Source of the DNA: Limanda limanda
Taxonomy: Eukaryota > Chordata > Actinopteri > Pleuronectiformes > Pleuronectidae
Direction of reading: 5' to 3'
Length of the DNA: 64,000 bases
Assembly (NCBI RefSeq): GCF_963576545.1
Contig: NC_083638.1
Span: 2,715,119 to 2,779,118 of the forward strand
Of this stretch, positions 27,558 to 42,989 are shown one piece after another; position 1 is the first letter of the stretch; each line of letters starts with the position of its first letter. The position numbers and the translations under genes were made by a program. Under the pieces are notes generated by a model. The model was not told where the DNA came from. It made no database searches and was given only the letters and a program-made list of their open reading frames with translations.

Positions 27558-28085
27558 TCTGTTTTTAGTTATTCTGAGATTAATATAAAATTCAGACTTT
27601 CTTTAAAATGTCCTTTTCCTTTTCCAAAATATTGATAAATTGTGTATGAATAGTATAAATCATTTCTCACATAGATCTAATCATGCTCTGTAGATTTCAA
27701 CCTGACTTAACACAGCTCCGGAGATACAAATCTCTGTCGACTCACAGCCTCTTTGTCGGTTGTGTTGTTACATTTTCTTTTTTATCACGACTTTAAGCCC
27801 AGAATCCTAATTTTCTTTCCAGAACATGTTTCTTTGACTGAATTATTCTGAGATTAATATAAAATTCAGACTTTCTTTAAAATGTCCTTTTCCAAAATAA
27901 TGATAAATTGTGTATGAATAGTATGAACAATTTCTCACATGGATCTAATCCTGTTCTGTAGATTTCAACCTGACTCGACACTGGAGATACAGATCTCTGT
28001 CGGCTCACATCCTCTTTGTCGGTTGTGTTGTTAAATTTTCTTTTTTAAACCCAGAATCCAAATTTCTTTTCCAAAACATATTTCA
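27558..28085. repeat. Tandem duplication of about 280 bp
   Basis: Two adjacent copies, about 27558-27830 and 27840-28085, share long blocks such as TTATTCTGAGATTAATATAA, GATAAATTGTGTATGAATAG and CTCTTTGTCGGTTGTGTTGT. Small indels and substitutions suggest moderate age. Confidence 0.9.
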
Positions 28086-29684
28086 TATGGTTCTAATCCT
28101 CCTCCTCAGAATTTGGAGAAAAGTGAGTAAAAAGTGTAGAATATTTGCATTTGTCTTATCAAGTCTAAGATTAGCACATTTTACAATATTTGACAATCAT
28201 AAAATAATATCTGGTTTTATCATCTGATGAATGAACATCTGTCTCAACAGCAGCTTCACTGTTTCTTGTAATAATTTAACTTTGTTTGACACTTTTCTCA
28301 CCTTGCCCTCTGCCTTCTATGTAAAGAGTCTGGAGATATTGTCTATTCTGATTTGTCCCGATACAAATACAATTGTATTCACTTGAACAACCAAAGTCAG
28401 GAGTTAAAATAAATGCAGAGGTATAAATCCAATCATTACTGCAGCCATAGCTGTGTCAGTCTACAATATCTAACGTTTAAAGGGTGTGAGCCAATCAGAA
28501 CTCTGATAGTCTGCTGCTAGCTGTCGGTTAGCATCTCTGTTAGCATGGTGCTAGCTGTGTGTGGAGGTGGAGGCCGCAGCAGACGCAGCACTTTGTGAGC
28601 AGGAGATGAATCTGTGTCTCCTCCGGGTTCGAGTGTTTTCTGATTCACATCAGTCGCATAGAAACGTCATTTGTTGGTTCAGGACAAATCTACGACTTTG
28701 TACAATCAGTCATCAATCAGCTGTTGGCTTTGATAGATACTATGACACATGGAATGAGAAGTGAAAAACACAAAGTACACTTTACACTAAGAACACTTGA
28801 CACAAAAAAATAAGCTTTAAAATCACATTTTTCTAGTTTTAACTGTTTCAAAGAATTTCTTATGGGATTTCTATGCATATTATACTTATTAGCCAATTAT
28901 AGATGATTTGTAATATATGAAACAATGTGACAGAGCTTCCTGTTTCCGTGTGTGGTCGTCAGAGAGGTTCTGGTGCTGTGACATCACAGCGGGGGCGTGT
29001 GCTGTGGTCGGCTTGTGATGTGGTCGACTCTGAGATCTGAGCCGTCAGCATCTTTCCTGTGACCTGATTTGGTCGACAGACGAAACCTGCGGCAGCTCTT
29101 ATTAATCACCGGCTTCTGATCTGGTTACTGTCAACGCCGTCAGCGCTTTTCAGTTTGAGCGGGAAACGTCAGCCGAGCAATCGCATCCGACAGCAGCAGC
29201 TTTGTCCTGTGGGGGGCGCCAGAGGAAACAGCTACATCTAAGTCGGACCTGGTTCCCTCACAGACCTGATGTAACTCGTCAGCTTTTCTCCTCAGTCTCA
29301 TCATAAAATAAAGAAAATGACGAAAGTTTACGATGAGTTTCATGTGGATGGAACAAATCAAAACTTGAAATTCAGGCAGGGGGCGCTACTCTGAGTATTC
29401 TACCTGATTTGGTGAGATGGGTTATTTACAGTTTAGTTATGACTCATAGCAGGATTTTGGTCGGCCGTTTCGGTTTATTTATCGATATAATTTATATTGT
29501 GTGAGATGCTCAGTGATATCAATATTTAATATCAGCAGCTGAAGACGTCACATGTTCAGTCGTCACTGTTTTAAAAACATTTAGAAGTTTATTTTAACCT
29601 GAATCGGAGAAAGAAGTTAATTAACAGTAAAGAAGTAAAACATACAGTTTATAAAGGCTACGGAAATCTGCATCTTGTGAGCGA

Positions 29685-29761
<77 letters not shown>
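29685..29761. repeat. (CA)n microsatellite
   Basis: An uninterrupted CA tract of about 38 units lies in the IL-17 intergenic region. Confidence 0.95.
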
Positions 29762-29762
<1 letters not shown>

Positions 29763-29917
29763 AAACCACAGACACACACTTCACCTACTTACAAGCGTGT
29801 GTGTTTCCAGTGTTTGATCTTCAGTCGAGTAGTGAGAATCTTAGAAAGTAATTTTCAAACAAACCTCAGAGTTATTGATCTAAATCAACTTCGTAAATTT
29901 TATTTAAATTTGTACTC

Positions 29918-29952
<35 letters not shown>

Positions 29953-31359
29953 CGAGATAGAGAGAGAGTTTACAACAACACAACACATTGTCTCACTTCC
30001 CTGGAACAGGAACATTCAGCCATAACAGTGAACAGTCAATAAAATATAATCGAAATTGCAATTTAATTGAATACTGAAACTACTGCGGCCACACTTTTCC
30101 TTCCACAAATGTCCTGTCAGCATTTCGAAGAAGCGGGAAATCTCCCTCAGACCCGTCAGTCGAACCAGGTGGGGGGAGGGGGGGGGGCGAGACGGCAGCG
30201 TAGGCTGGAAAACACACGAAGCGACTGAGTCACATCGCAACTGAAAACCAGGTCAGACGCTCACTTCCTGCATCACATGACTGATGCTACCGGGACGAGC
30301 CCGGAGCGCCAGGGGCCCGAACCAGAGCACTGTGACGTTCCAGAAGTTTCTCCTGTTGCATCATTGAAGACGTTAAATTTGACCCAAACTGTTAAAAAGT
30401 TATTTTCTGAAAACAATATTTTTTATCTTTTTATTTTTTTGAGTCAGAAAAATGAATTGAAACAAAAACTCAGAGTCGATAAAAAAATTCACTCGAGTTT
30501 TGCCAAATCATTTTCTTTGGTTCAAATAATATATCATGTTTATAGGAGTTTCTCATTTTAAAGTTTAACATTCTGATAATCCCAAACTATTGTTAATTCT
30601 CAGCATCGTGGTGCGGCCACCACTTTTTCCAAAAATCTTATATGTTTGAAAAGCTCAGTGCAGCTTTACTTGCTAATGTTATTCGTTTTCATTGCAAAAC
30701 ATTGAAACATTGATTGTTTTACTTCACTCGTCGGTCAGGTGTGTTAAAGGTCAAGCTGCTCGTGAGCGCCCCCTGTCGGATCAGTCAAACTACCCCAGAC
30801 AGCCAGATTCAATTCAAACAGGTTGAATTTGAACTTTTCCCTCCACAATCGAATGAGTGTTTGAGTTTGAGACAAACTGCGATGACTCCATGAAAGCCCC
30901 CCCCCGAACAGAAACCATCACACTAACCGCAAATCTGAAATAAGAAAGGATTCTAAAAGTTAAATGTAAAATGTATCATTCAGTGTTTTACCGAGGAGAC
31001 TGAGGAAGGAAAGACGACCTATTTAAAATTTGCTGCAACTTTTCAATGCAGAATATTTTCACCCAAGTATGAATCATGAAAGTGGGAAAGTGGGTCAACC
31101 TTCATCCTGCCGTTTGGTTTGTGTGGTTTAGAAACAAAGAAGGTGACATCATCGGAGGACGTCCGATATCAGGACCGATCAAGATAAAAAGCCTCAATCG
31201 ACGTCCACCAGAGCACCAACGAAGAAGAAGAACCAGCAGACATCGAACCTGCACCTCCGAACCATCGAACCTGCACCTCCGTCCGAACCCTGGGAACCGA
31301 ACCGTGAACCGAACAGAAGCTGCACGAACACAGAGACGTGAGAAGCAGAAGAATTCAAA

Positions 31360-33350
<1,991 letters not shown>

Positions 33351-33791
33351 GGCCAGGTCAAGGGTCAAGGGTCAAACTGAGGATTCAGCCAGAGGAGCAA
33401 CGACACCAGAGACAAAAACCTTAAATTTATAAAGAAAATATGATCGTCGTTAGGATCTTAAAGGTTAACTGACTTTTTGAGCGACACAATATCATCAATC
33501 ATCTTATTGATAAAATAACTACACATCCTTATTATAATTGGCAGCTAATATCTTGTGGTTTAGACTTTTATTTGTGTATTTGATTAGAACTGATGCTGCT
33601 CTGCGACTCTGATTATTAATCTCATTCCTATATTTATTGAATCTAATCTTATTTTATTTATCTGGAGAAACTACGCAACGTAATATTATTATTGGATGTG
33701 TTTCATGTATTTATCCTTTAAGTTATTTTGAAAGACATTCTATTTAAGTGATATTAATGTTAATGTATTTACAGTTCAAATGTGTTGATTC

Positions 33792-33797
33792 AATAAA
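33792..33797 (+). terminator. Poly(A) signal of the plus-strand IL-17 gene
   Basis: AATAAA lies about 440 bases downstream of the stop codon, after an AU-rich 3' UTR. Confidence 0.75.
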
Positions 33798-33862
33798 GAA
33801 ACTGACCAATGAAAAGTGTCATCGTTTTATTGTTGAGTTTAAAATATAATGTGATTTCTGTA

Positions 33863-34013
<151 letters not shown>

Positions 34014-34052
34014 CTCTGACTCCTATACACTTACTTTTGCCAGGGAAACACA

Positions 34053-34054
34053 CT

Positions 34055-34117
<63 letters not shown>
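34053..34117. repeat. (CA)n microsatellite
   Basis: About 32 CA units lie just downstream of the CAT tract. Confidence 0.95.
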
Positions 34118-34120
<3 letters not shown>

Positions 34121-35799
34121 TGCAGCTGTAAACACTTGACACAGATTCATTCATTCATCCCCAGAGTGTTTAGTGAGATGGTTTCTGCAGGAATCTGATG
34201 ACGTCTGTTTGTTGTTATTAATGCTTCAAAATCAAGTTCCGAGGGGGGGGGGGGGGGGGCCTGACTGAGAGCTTGAGGACACGCCCACCTACACCTGGGA
34301 TCTGCACCCATTGGATGGTACTAGCTGTCAATCACACGGTGGCATCCTCTCATTTTCTATGAGCCTTCGATAGTTACAACAGGTGGAGTCGCCCCCTGCT
34401 GGTCATTAATATCATGAAGGTGTGTTGACTGATTAGTTTTGACCTGGAGAATGTCTCAGTATCATCTGAGCTCATCAGCATCTTATCTCTGAACTCGTCT
34501 TTTTGTCGCTTGTGGTTTCACTCTGACTCAGATTTGGTTTTGTGGCCGACAGCCGTGATCGGATCTAACAAACCACACTTCAGAGATTAAACCTTTCAAA
34601 CGTTGTTATCTTGTTTGAACAGTAGATGCAGTGAATGAAAGTGTCCAGCAGATGGAGCTGTTTCTCTCAGGTGAGCTGTATTTCCAGGCCCGGTTGATTC
34701 AGGTAAATCTTCCTTTGGCTTGTTTGGGTTTGAGTCCGGCTTCTGTCGGGTGATGTCGGGTCAGTGTGGTTTGGTCGTGTACAAATGTTCAGTCTGGTGA
34801 CGATTCCTTGAGGCACAATCACACGCACATGAACACATTGGCACTGTTGGCATGGCAACACAGCACAGTAAAACTCCTGTGAGCCATCGAATGATGAAGC
34901 GTCCGGTCGTTCATCTCATTCACAGTTTATCTCCTGGTTGTTGAGAGGAAGTCGAGCGTTCGGACCCCGCCCTCGGTCCTCCTCTCTTCTTCTCTTGTGT
35001 TCCCAGAGTGTCTTCCTGTCGACCTCCCAGTCGGAGCAGCGCCGAGGTCAATCCTCAGCTCATCCGCCCCTAAAATGGCTTCCAAAGAAAGTTCAGCTTG
35101 TGTTGTGATCAGGCCGTCAAGACACCTGGAAGAAGAGAAGAGGAAGGAGAGTTAACGAATTGATCCTGTTGGGTTCTGGACTCTCTGTTTCTTTGGTTGG
35201 ACTCTTTTGATTATGGACTCTTTTTTGGTTTATTGACTTTTACCTGCAATTTTGTTTAAGTTTGTGTTCAGCTGTTTCCCCCTGAGTTCTCCGCTTCCTG
35301 TTTTATTTTGAAATGATATTCCTTTTGTATCCATAACTCGATTTCCTGTCTTTCCTGATTGCCTGAAGTCTCTGTAATTCCTTTGTCAGCTCTTCATCTT
35401 TTCTTCATCATGTTTTCAGTGGCATCTCTACGTTGTTTTAGTTTAGCTTTGTTGGAGCTCAAAAATGATTTGTAAAAGATTCAAATAATTATTAACTAGC
35501 TCACGATTCCTGCTTTTTATTGTTCTAAAATAACGTTTGATTAAGTCTCTGGAATTGTGTCTCGGACATCATTTACTGTGGCTTCCATCTCAACTGCTGT
35601 GTTCTTCTGATTACTGTGTAATAGATTACACTTTGTAATGGACTACACCAATACTGCCCCCAGATCTTACCCCTTGTTCAAAAGTATTTTGTCTTCTTCT
35701 ATTGTCCATTTATTTTAGTGCAAGTCCATTACTGACCTCTAGAGGTGTTGGTAGGTTTATTTGTGAACCAACTGTTTCCAGTCTTTATGCTAAGCTAAC

Positions 35800-38143
35800 C
35801 TAGCCACATTTCCCACCACCCCTCCTCCTCCTCCTCCTCCTCCTCTTCATCGTCCTCACCTCCACACTGTGCTTGTCCTGAAACACAAACCAAAGCAACA
35901 CAAACTCAGTCACAGATTCATGAATCGTCTCCGTGAGCGTGAAGGTGACAGAAGCTCCTGAGGGTCTCACCTCCTCCTGCAGCCGCTCCTGTGAGGCGCT
36001 CAGGTGCATCAGCCGCTGCTGCTTGTTCGCTTCGGCCCGATGCTCCTGCCGCTCTTTGGTCAGAGCTTTCTGAGCCACTTCCCGCTCGTGCTCCCTCCTC
36101 TCGGCCAGATGTTTCAGCAGCTCCGCCTCATGACACTAGAGGGAGAAAGAGTTTACAGTGACTTCCTGTACGTTTATTTCTCCAGTTTGGTTAATATTAC
36201 TATCAATCAAAAGTTTCCAATCACATCAGAGAACAGAGTTTATGTTGATAGAACAGAGAGTTGGCAGCTGGTTGAGTCTGAATAGATGATGATCACTGGA
36301 GGTGTTCCTCAGGGATCAACTCCAGTGCCACTACTCTTCTTTCAGTATAATCCATCAGTCTAAATCTCAACAAATCAGAATGATATACATTAATATTCCC
36401 CTCACACACCTTTCTTCTCTCCTGGGCGGCGTCCAGTTTCTTCTGAATCTCCTCCAGCGATGGCTTCTGGCGAGGAGGCGTGGTCGCCCTGAGCTCGGGG
36501 CCGCCGTCGAAGGTGGGCGGCTTCAGGATGACCTCGAAGGCCTGGCCGCTCGCCCGCTTGCTCAGCTCGATCACCTCCATGTGCCGGATGTTGCACAGGT
36601 TCAAGTCCACCACGCCGGCTGCAGGAGGAACAGGGGAACGTGAAATGAAGACACATTGTTCTGCAGCAGCAGGTGAACTGAAGGTTGTTCCTCCTCTGGA
36701 GAACATGAATCCATCCAGTAGTTATGAGCATAACTCTAAAAAATGTTTTTCAGCGTCTTTTCTCTGATGATTAAAGACAGAATAATGAATTTGCAAATGA
36801 CAAATGTAAATGTGCTGAGAGTTTTATTTATTCAGTGATTGAATCTTTCTGCTTTTAAAAACCACACAGCAAAATCTGTAGTGTTGTTTTTTCAGTGTTA
36901 ATATCTTTTAGTTGGTGGGTGTTGATTTTGGAGTTGTTTTAACACCACTAGTGTTAAAAAAGCTCTGCGAGTGTTGTCAATCAAGCGAGTTAAATGTTAA
37001 CACCTGTGACTGAGTTAGATTCACTTCAGGTGGAGTTGATCATAAAATATGGGAGGAGCTTCACCACAAATCTCTGCACCCAATGAACCATAACAAAATC
37101 ACCCGACTCTCTTTATCAAGACAGGTGTGAGACTGACCCTCGGTCTCATTTAAGTGTTAAAAATACACTTTAATGAGTCATAAAATAACACTATGTATGT
37201 TAAAAAATAACACTCACAGTGAAAGGTTATAACACAATTTAGAGTTAAAAGTGCACTTATGTGGTGTCATAAAATAACACCAAGGGTGTCAAATATTTAT
37301 CACTGTTGAAGAGTTAAAATATTAACACTTTTCAAAGTGTAATTTTAACTCAGAATCCGTGAGGATTATATAAACTCAGAAAAAGTGTTAAATTTAACAC
37401 TCTGTGAGTTGAATTAACACTCCCGATTTTGCTGTGCAGGGTTGTTTACAGGTATCACAGCTGACTGAATCAGAATCTACTGATCCGATTTGTTTCTGTT
37501 TTCATTACTTTCACTATATCGCAGTTGAAATACCAATCTTGTCCAATAAGAACTTTTTTTTATTGTAACCTAATTAATATTACCATTAATAATGTAACGT
37601 TATTTTACATCATCCTTTCTGTCAGAAAAACCTTGTGTCTAATCTTCTGTTCATTCAGGTTTTAAGTCAGATGAAAATTTAGAGGAAGAAGAAGTAAATA
37701 ATGTAATCCTTAGTTTTAAATTAAGAGTATTTATCTGATTTTAAGCTTCACTAGAAATCCACTTATTATGATAATAGGAAAATAGAAAATTGGTGATGTT
37801 TTGTTTTTAATACTCTGCAGGAAAAAGGAGGTTTTGTTTATTCAGATGATTCTAAGTGAAAGAAAAATAGTAAAGAACAGAGCAAAACAGAATAGAATAG
37901 AAGGAATAGAATAGAGTGGGACTGACCTTCCTTCTTTTCAACTGTGGCGTCTCTGTGCCGAGGAAGGATGCAGGAGCAGAAGAGAGACACCAGGGGGAGC
38001 TCTCGCATCTTCTCTCTGTATGCTGAAACAAGCATAGATACAAACTGCAGGTGAATCATTTGATAAAAAACAATCAACACGAACAATTCACTCAGGAAAT
38101 CAATAATCAATGATCAGGGATTGGTTTTACCTGCTAGAGTCAT
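35800..38143 (-). CDS. stmn4: Stathmin-4-like microtubule-destabilising phosphoprotein
   Basis: This stathmin-family protein binds tubulin dimers and promotes microtubule disassembly; stathmin-4 is neuronal and Golgi-anchored. Coding exons are 38131-38143, 37927-38022, 36410-36618, 35971-36135 and 35800-35877, in phase, giving 186 aa. The N-terminus [20 protein letters not shown] is nearly that of human STMN4, with palmitoylation cysteines C20 and C22. [20 protein letters not shown] and [18 protein letters not shown] follow, then [17 protein letters not shown] and [17 protein letters not shown]. After this the protein departs from the family. The stretch aligned to the inner tubulin-binding helix (ENNNF region) is about nine residues short and unlike it. 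The last exon reads [11 protein letters not shown] followed by eight arginines and GGGKCG, where STMN4 has an acidic or neutral tail. The arginine run is a GGA/GAG repeat. It may be a diverging duplicate (an stmn4-like gene). Confidence 0.87.
36865..37436. mobile_element. TIR DNA element rich in GTGTTAA motifs, in stmn4 intron 2
   Basis: Inverted ends CACAGCAAAATC (36865-36876) and GATTTTGCTGTG (37425-37436) bound 572 bp. The interior contains many copies of AGTGTTAA, TAACACT and close variants on both strands. No transposase is encoded. A clear target-site duplication was not found, so the superfamily is open. Confidence 0.7.
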
Positions 38144-39283
38144 GGTGCTGCGGGTTCCAGTCAAAGACACTGTGGTGAGGTAGAGTCACGTCCTGAGGAC
38201 ACAGACAATCACACCAGTCAAACTCAGGAGACACTGAATCTGTTCAACCTGCAGGAGACACTGAGATGCTTCAGTTTGAGTGAAGCTGAAACATCATCAT
38301 CTCTCTGATCTGATGCATCACTTCATCACTGGATCTTTGTTTCTGTAGCTTCCTGCAAACTCTGTACTTCTGATAGATCTGCTGTACAAATTTAGAGACT
38401 GAGAAATGATTTAACATCATTTTAATTCAAACAACAGATTTTGTTCAGGGGAGATATTTTGTTTTAGATTTTTTCTTTTAAAGTCGATGATTCAATCACA
38501 GAAATCTGAGCTTCTCTTGTTCTGGATTCAGCAGAAGCTTCGGATTCAGGTTAAAAGCAGCATCTGAGAGCAGTGAAGGTGAATTGTGTCAGAATCTAAT
38601 GTTCCCTCAGCATGAACCTCCAGGTCACAAATTAACTAAATGAGCTAAAACATTAAACTGATGTCCACTGAACTCAGAGGTTAAGTTAATTTCTACTGTT
38701 CACATCATGAATCTAAGAGATTTATGTCCAGCATTAAATATCAGTTTACATCAATAATTTGAAATTGCTTCTTATGATGGAAGAACTGAAAAACAGCAAA
38801 TTAAAATAAAATACATTCTGCAGAAACAAATGCAAAATATCAATCTGTTAAAATCATCAGATTGATTCTTCTCTAACTGAACACTGTGTGTCTATGTGTG
38901 TGTGTGTGTGTGTTTGTGTGCGCGGGTGCATGAGGACTGAGCGATGATGTCATTGTTGCCAGTAAGCGCATCAGCTTCTGCAGAGCCGAGCTCCAGAACT
39001 AAACTCATGAAAAATACAAAAGAATAAAATAAATGATGCAACAAAGACAACAAACTAAGAAAAGATGAAGATGAAGAACAGAAGCTGCAGATGAACAAAC
39101 GATGGAAGGATAAAAACAGAAAAACATGTTGTTCTGTTCGTCTGTGCTGCAGGAATCTGAGGAAAAGCTGCTGCTGCAAACATGTGCACAACTAAACATC
39201 AAATACACATCAACCACACAGCAAATACACAACAAATACAAGTGAAAGTGAGTCTGTGTGTGTTTGTGTTGTGGATCACTCAC

Positions 39284-39345
39284 CCTGCAGTGATGCTGGT
39301 TTCTCTTCTCTCTGTTCACACTGAGGATCTGCAGCTCAGCAGCAT
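39284..39345 (-). other. Probable 5' UTR exon of the stmn4-like gene
   Basis: The minus strand reads ACCAGCATCACTGCAGG followed by the donor GTGAGTGAT. It lies 1.1 kb upstream of the coding start, whose exon is preceded by ordinary intron-like sequence. The upstream boundary, set to 39345 here, is a guess. Confidence 0.4.
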
Positions 39346-39565
39346 CAGCACCAAGGCAGCCTGCTGCATGACATCACCCAGCAGCCTTCTGATTGGCCGC
39401 CAGGGATACTGGGCTGTGATTGGTCCAAACAGGGCAGAGCAGAGGGAGGAGGAGGGCGAGGAGGAGGACGAGGAGGAAGAAGAAGAGGAAGAGTGGGTTC
39501 AGAGGAATAATCCTGTTCTTTGGAATCATGATCATTTTACTGAGCACAAACCCACACACACACAA

Positions 39566-39604
<39 letters not shown>

Positions 39605-40199
39605 CAAACACACAAAGATCATGTTTGCATAAAGCACAGAAAGCAGGATGAACATCTGAGAAACAGAATTTTATATTAAAAGATAAAAACGTTAAAAATC
39701 AATGTGTTAATTTCATCCTGGTGAAGAAACGATATGAATGAATTATATTTATTCATTAAGGGAAAGTATAAAAACAACCACACACACACAAACAGTATAT
39801 ATGTGTATATATACACTGTGATTTTAAGTCTTTATTTATTTAGTTTCATATAATTTGAACATCTCCTCACCACCTGCTCACCGGTGGAACATCAGCTGCC
39901 AGGGCTTCCACCTGCCCAGTTTCATACTTTTCTTTGTCCGTGTTTCTCATAACGTTGCTTTACATCGTCTGCACCTGTAGTTTCATCGTGTTCCTGTGAT
40001 CTTGACCTGTGATCTTGACCTCTGATCTTGACCTGTGACTGACCTGCTGCTGTTTGCAGTCACATCTCTGACCTGGATCGTTCCTCCAGTTCTCAGGGTT
40101 TTGCTGCTGTGACACAAACACATGCAAAGAAAAAACATTCACACAGAAATTAAATGTATTAAATAAAAGATACAAATAAGAAACTGGATGAACTGCTTT

Positions 40200-40300
40200 G
40201 ATCCAGTTTGATCTGGTTTGATCTGATTTGTCAGTTCGATGTTTCTGAGGAAATGTCAGCACTAAATTTACCGGCTGACTATGAGCAGTTACTCATCCTG

Positions 40301-40360
<60 letters not shown>

Positions 40361-40760
40361 CGCCTCCATCTGTTGCTCCAGTCGGCAGCTAAACTCGTTC
40401 TGTCTGTCACTCTTCAGCTTCCTAACAACAGCAGAAATAAAGTTTGATTTGAACACTTTCATCTAGATGCTGTTCTCCAGGTGAAAAGGTTTTGTAAAAC
40501 AATCGTTGTGACATTTGTATTAAGTTGCTATAGAGTCACATGTAGATGTACAAAATCATGAAGATGGCCGATATGACAGTTCCTGAAAAAGAGGCCAAAG
40601 TATTTGAATTGTCCCCTGTTGGCTGATTGCAGTTTAGGTCATAAACCTCACCTCCTCCATGTTAGCAGATGGGAAATGGACCAACAGACATAATGAAAGA
40701 TTTAACCAGAAAACAAAAAAGAAAAGAAACTACAATGTCCTGGCTTAGAAGACGGAATTG
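40200..40760. repeat. Dispersed repeat, copy 1
   Basis: The first part, with TTTGATCTG, GTTTCTGAGGAAATGTCAGC, CAGTTACTCATCCTGACTGT and TTGTAAAACAA, recurs at 45240-45570. The second part (40555-40690) continues into the CCCCTGTTGGCTGATTGCAG and CCTCCTCCATGTTAGCAGAT strings shared with 11880, 14910 and 49800. Confidence 0.8.
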
Positions 40761-41208
40761 GCTTCAAGTACTCAACCTCTTTAAAGGGACACTTCCTGGT
40801 CAGCTCGCTCTTACTGGCTTTGAAGTTTTCTGACCTGATAATCAAATATGTTCGATTTGTATGATTCGAGATTTGAAATCGGGACGATTATCCTCAAGTG
40901 AGCAGCAGCTTTAAGATGGTTTCTGTGATTTCAGGTCGTTCTCATCATTTTGGTTTTAATTACAGACCGAAGGTTAAAAATTAATTATCATTATATTAGC
41001 TTCATATTTTCAGTTTTATTTGTATGAAAAATTAAACGTAACAATGACTACAATCATCAAAACTGCACATGTGAAAAAAATGACAGCAGAGAACTGCAGC
41101 TCCCATCATGCACCAGAGTAAAACACCCCTCCTCACACTGAACCAGATGAGGTAATGCATCTGCAGTGTGTGTGTGTGTGTGTGTGTGAGAGTGTGTGTG
41201 TGTGTGTC

Positions 41209-41242
<34 letters not shown>

Positions 41243-41337
41243 ATTCTATCTCTGAGGACCAAGCTCAGTTTCAGACATGTTGGATGCTGAGCAGCTGTAA
41301 CACACATGGGTCATGTATGCAACTGTAATGTTTAAAA

Positions 41338-41369
41338 TGTGTGTGTGTGTGTGTGTGTATGTGTGTGTG

Positions 41370-41443
<74 letters not shown>
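41338..41443. repeat. (TG)n microsatellite
   Basis: A TG repeat of about 50 units with a few A/C interruptions lies in a cluster with similar tracts at 41167-41241 and 41549-41587. Confidence 0.95.
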
Positions 41444-41444
<1 letters not shown>

Positions 41445-42559
41445 AGGTGAGTGAGATGCTGCAGCAAAGAGGAGCAGGAGAAACCTCCACATACCAACTG
41501 ATGATGTCACCTGCAGCCAATCAGCTGAGAGCTCTGAGCCCCACTGTTTGTGTGTGTGTGTGTGTGTGTATGTGTGTGTGTGTGTGTTCAGCATAAACAA
41601 CACATCTCCTGCACAATGATTTATTTAGGTGTTTTGCTTCTGTCCAGTGGATGTAAATCAGAATAGAATAGAATAGAATGGAATAGAACAGCAGTGTGTT
41701 ATGAACGGGGGGGTTGCAGGGGGCGGGGTTTGTAGCAGAGCAGCAACGGGAAGCCATAATCATGACATCATCTCTGGAGTCTCAGCAATGATGTCATTTA
41801 GAATGAGGTCAGTGCACCGAGCTCAACACAGTGATGTCATCATAACAGATAGAGATAGAGAGAGAAAGACATGACTCAGGATGTTGATCAGGTGTGTTTA
41901 TTAAATATCTTATACAAATATTCAAACAGAATAAGGGTGTAATAGGTCGTGCATAATATCATATATTATCTTATTGTCTTGACACATTAACAGACAGATC
42001 ATTGAGGCCCACGTGGAAACTGTATGTAAACAAATGTATTTTTATCGGAAGCTCCGTAGATTCATCGTTGTCTTTACTGACATGCAAATGTTTATTCTTG
42101 TTTTATTGAGTCAGTGCTGACGTTTACTTTTATCTTTTGGTTTGGGTCATTGTCCAGAAGATATTAAAACCGAATGCAGGGCTTCATTAGAGTGTTTAGT
42201 GAAATCACTGACTGACCCTCCTCATCCTCACAGGAGGAGATCTTTGAAGAAGGTCTTGTCGGATTCATCTCTGTTCAAAGAGATTCTGTTGCTGCAGATT
42301 CACTCGGCCTGAAAGCAGGTCGAATAGATGTATAAGCTCATTTGTTTCTGCTGTCATTGACCTTTTAAATTAGACCTCGTGACCTTTTTGTTTTTATATT
42401 GTATTTATTAACATTGTACTAGTCTGATCGTGTGTTTTGTTGTGCTCTGATCGGGATAATAAAGATTTCTTGATGTGAATCATTAATTTATCTCCAGCCC
42501 GATGTGACCCGAGTTTCGTCTGTCAGGCTCCTCTGATGCTCGCTCACTGATTTGTGGTG

Positions 42560-42840
42560 AAAGATGGACGACGTGTCTCTGCTTCCTGCCGTTGGAAAAA
42601 GAATCTAGCAAAAATATCTCAGATACGGATACTGCCATCTAACTTTGGTGTGTAACATAGGGATCGTGGAGTGGAGACCTGAATAAACATCAGTGTGATA
42701 ATAACTACCAACAATGACAAGAAACCATCTTTTAAGAAACATTTATTTAGTATGCTTTGATTTTTTCATTTGGTCCATGAGCCATCTGCTAACATGGATT
42801 AGGCGCGGTATATATACAGCAGCCAGCCACCAGGGGGCGA
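42560..42840. repeat. Dispersed repeat, divergent copy
   Basis: This shares AAGATGGACGACGT, TCTCAGATAC...TGCCATC, GGTCCATGAGCCATCTGCTA and ACATGGA with 56040-56280, and the CCACCAGGGGGCGA phrase (reverse of CCCCCTGGTGG) with other members. Confidence 0.55.
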
Positions 42841-42989
42841 CCCAGGTGAATTGGGAGGAGTCATGTCATCCATCGTTATTCAGTCAACAGTCCAGACACG
42901 TTGAGCAGCAGCCACAGAACTTTGATTTAACTCTGTTGTTGATCCTCCAGTCGAACAGACTGTAACTCAGCTGGTGGAGGAACCATGTG

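Larger units (their letters stand above)
27273..31359. other. Shared upstream region between the two divergent IL-17 genes
   Basis: About 4.1 kb without a supported gene separates the two start codons, so it holds the promoters of both cytokines. It contains a tandem duplication (27558-28085) and CA tracts (29685-29761, 29922-29949). Several lines resembling ORFs are short and unlike any known protein. GATAAAAAG near 31180 is a weak TATA-like site upstream of the plus-strand gene. Confidence 0.55.

Noticed and set aside
28561..28764. 67-aa frame between the IL-17 genes
   Set aside because: Short, no signal peptide or domain, and not linked to other exons.
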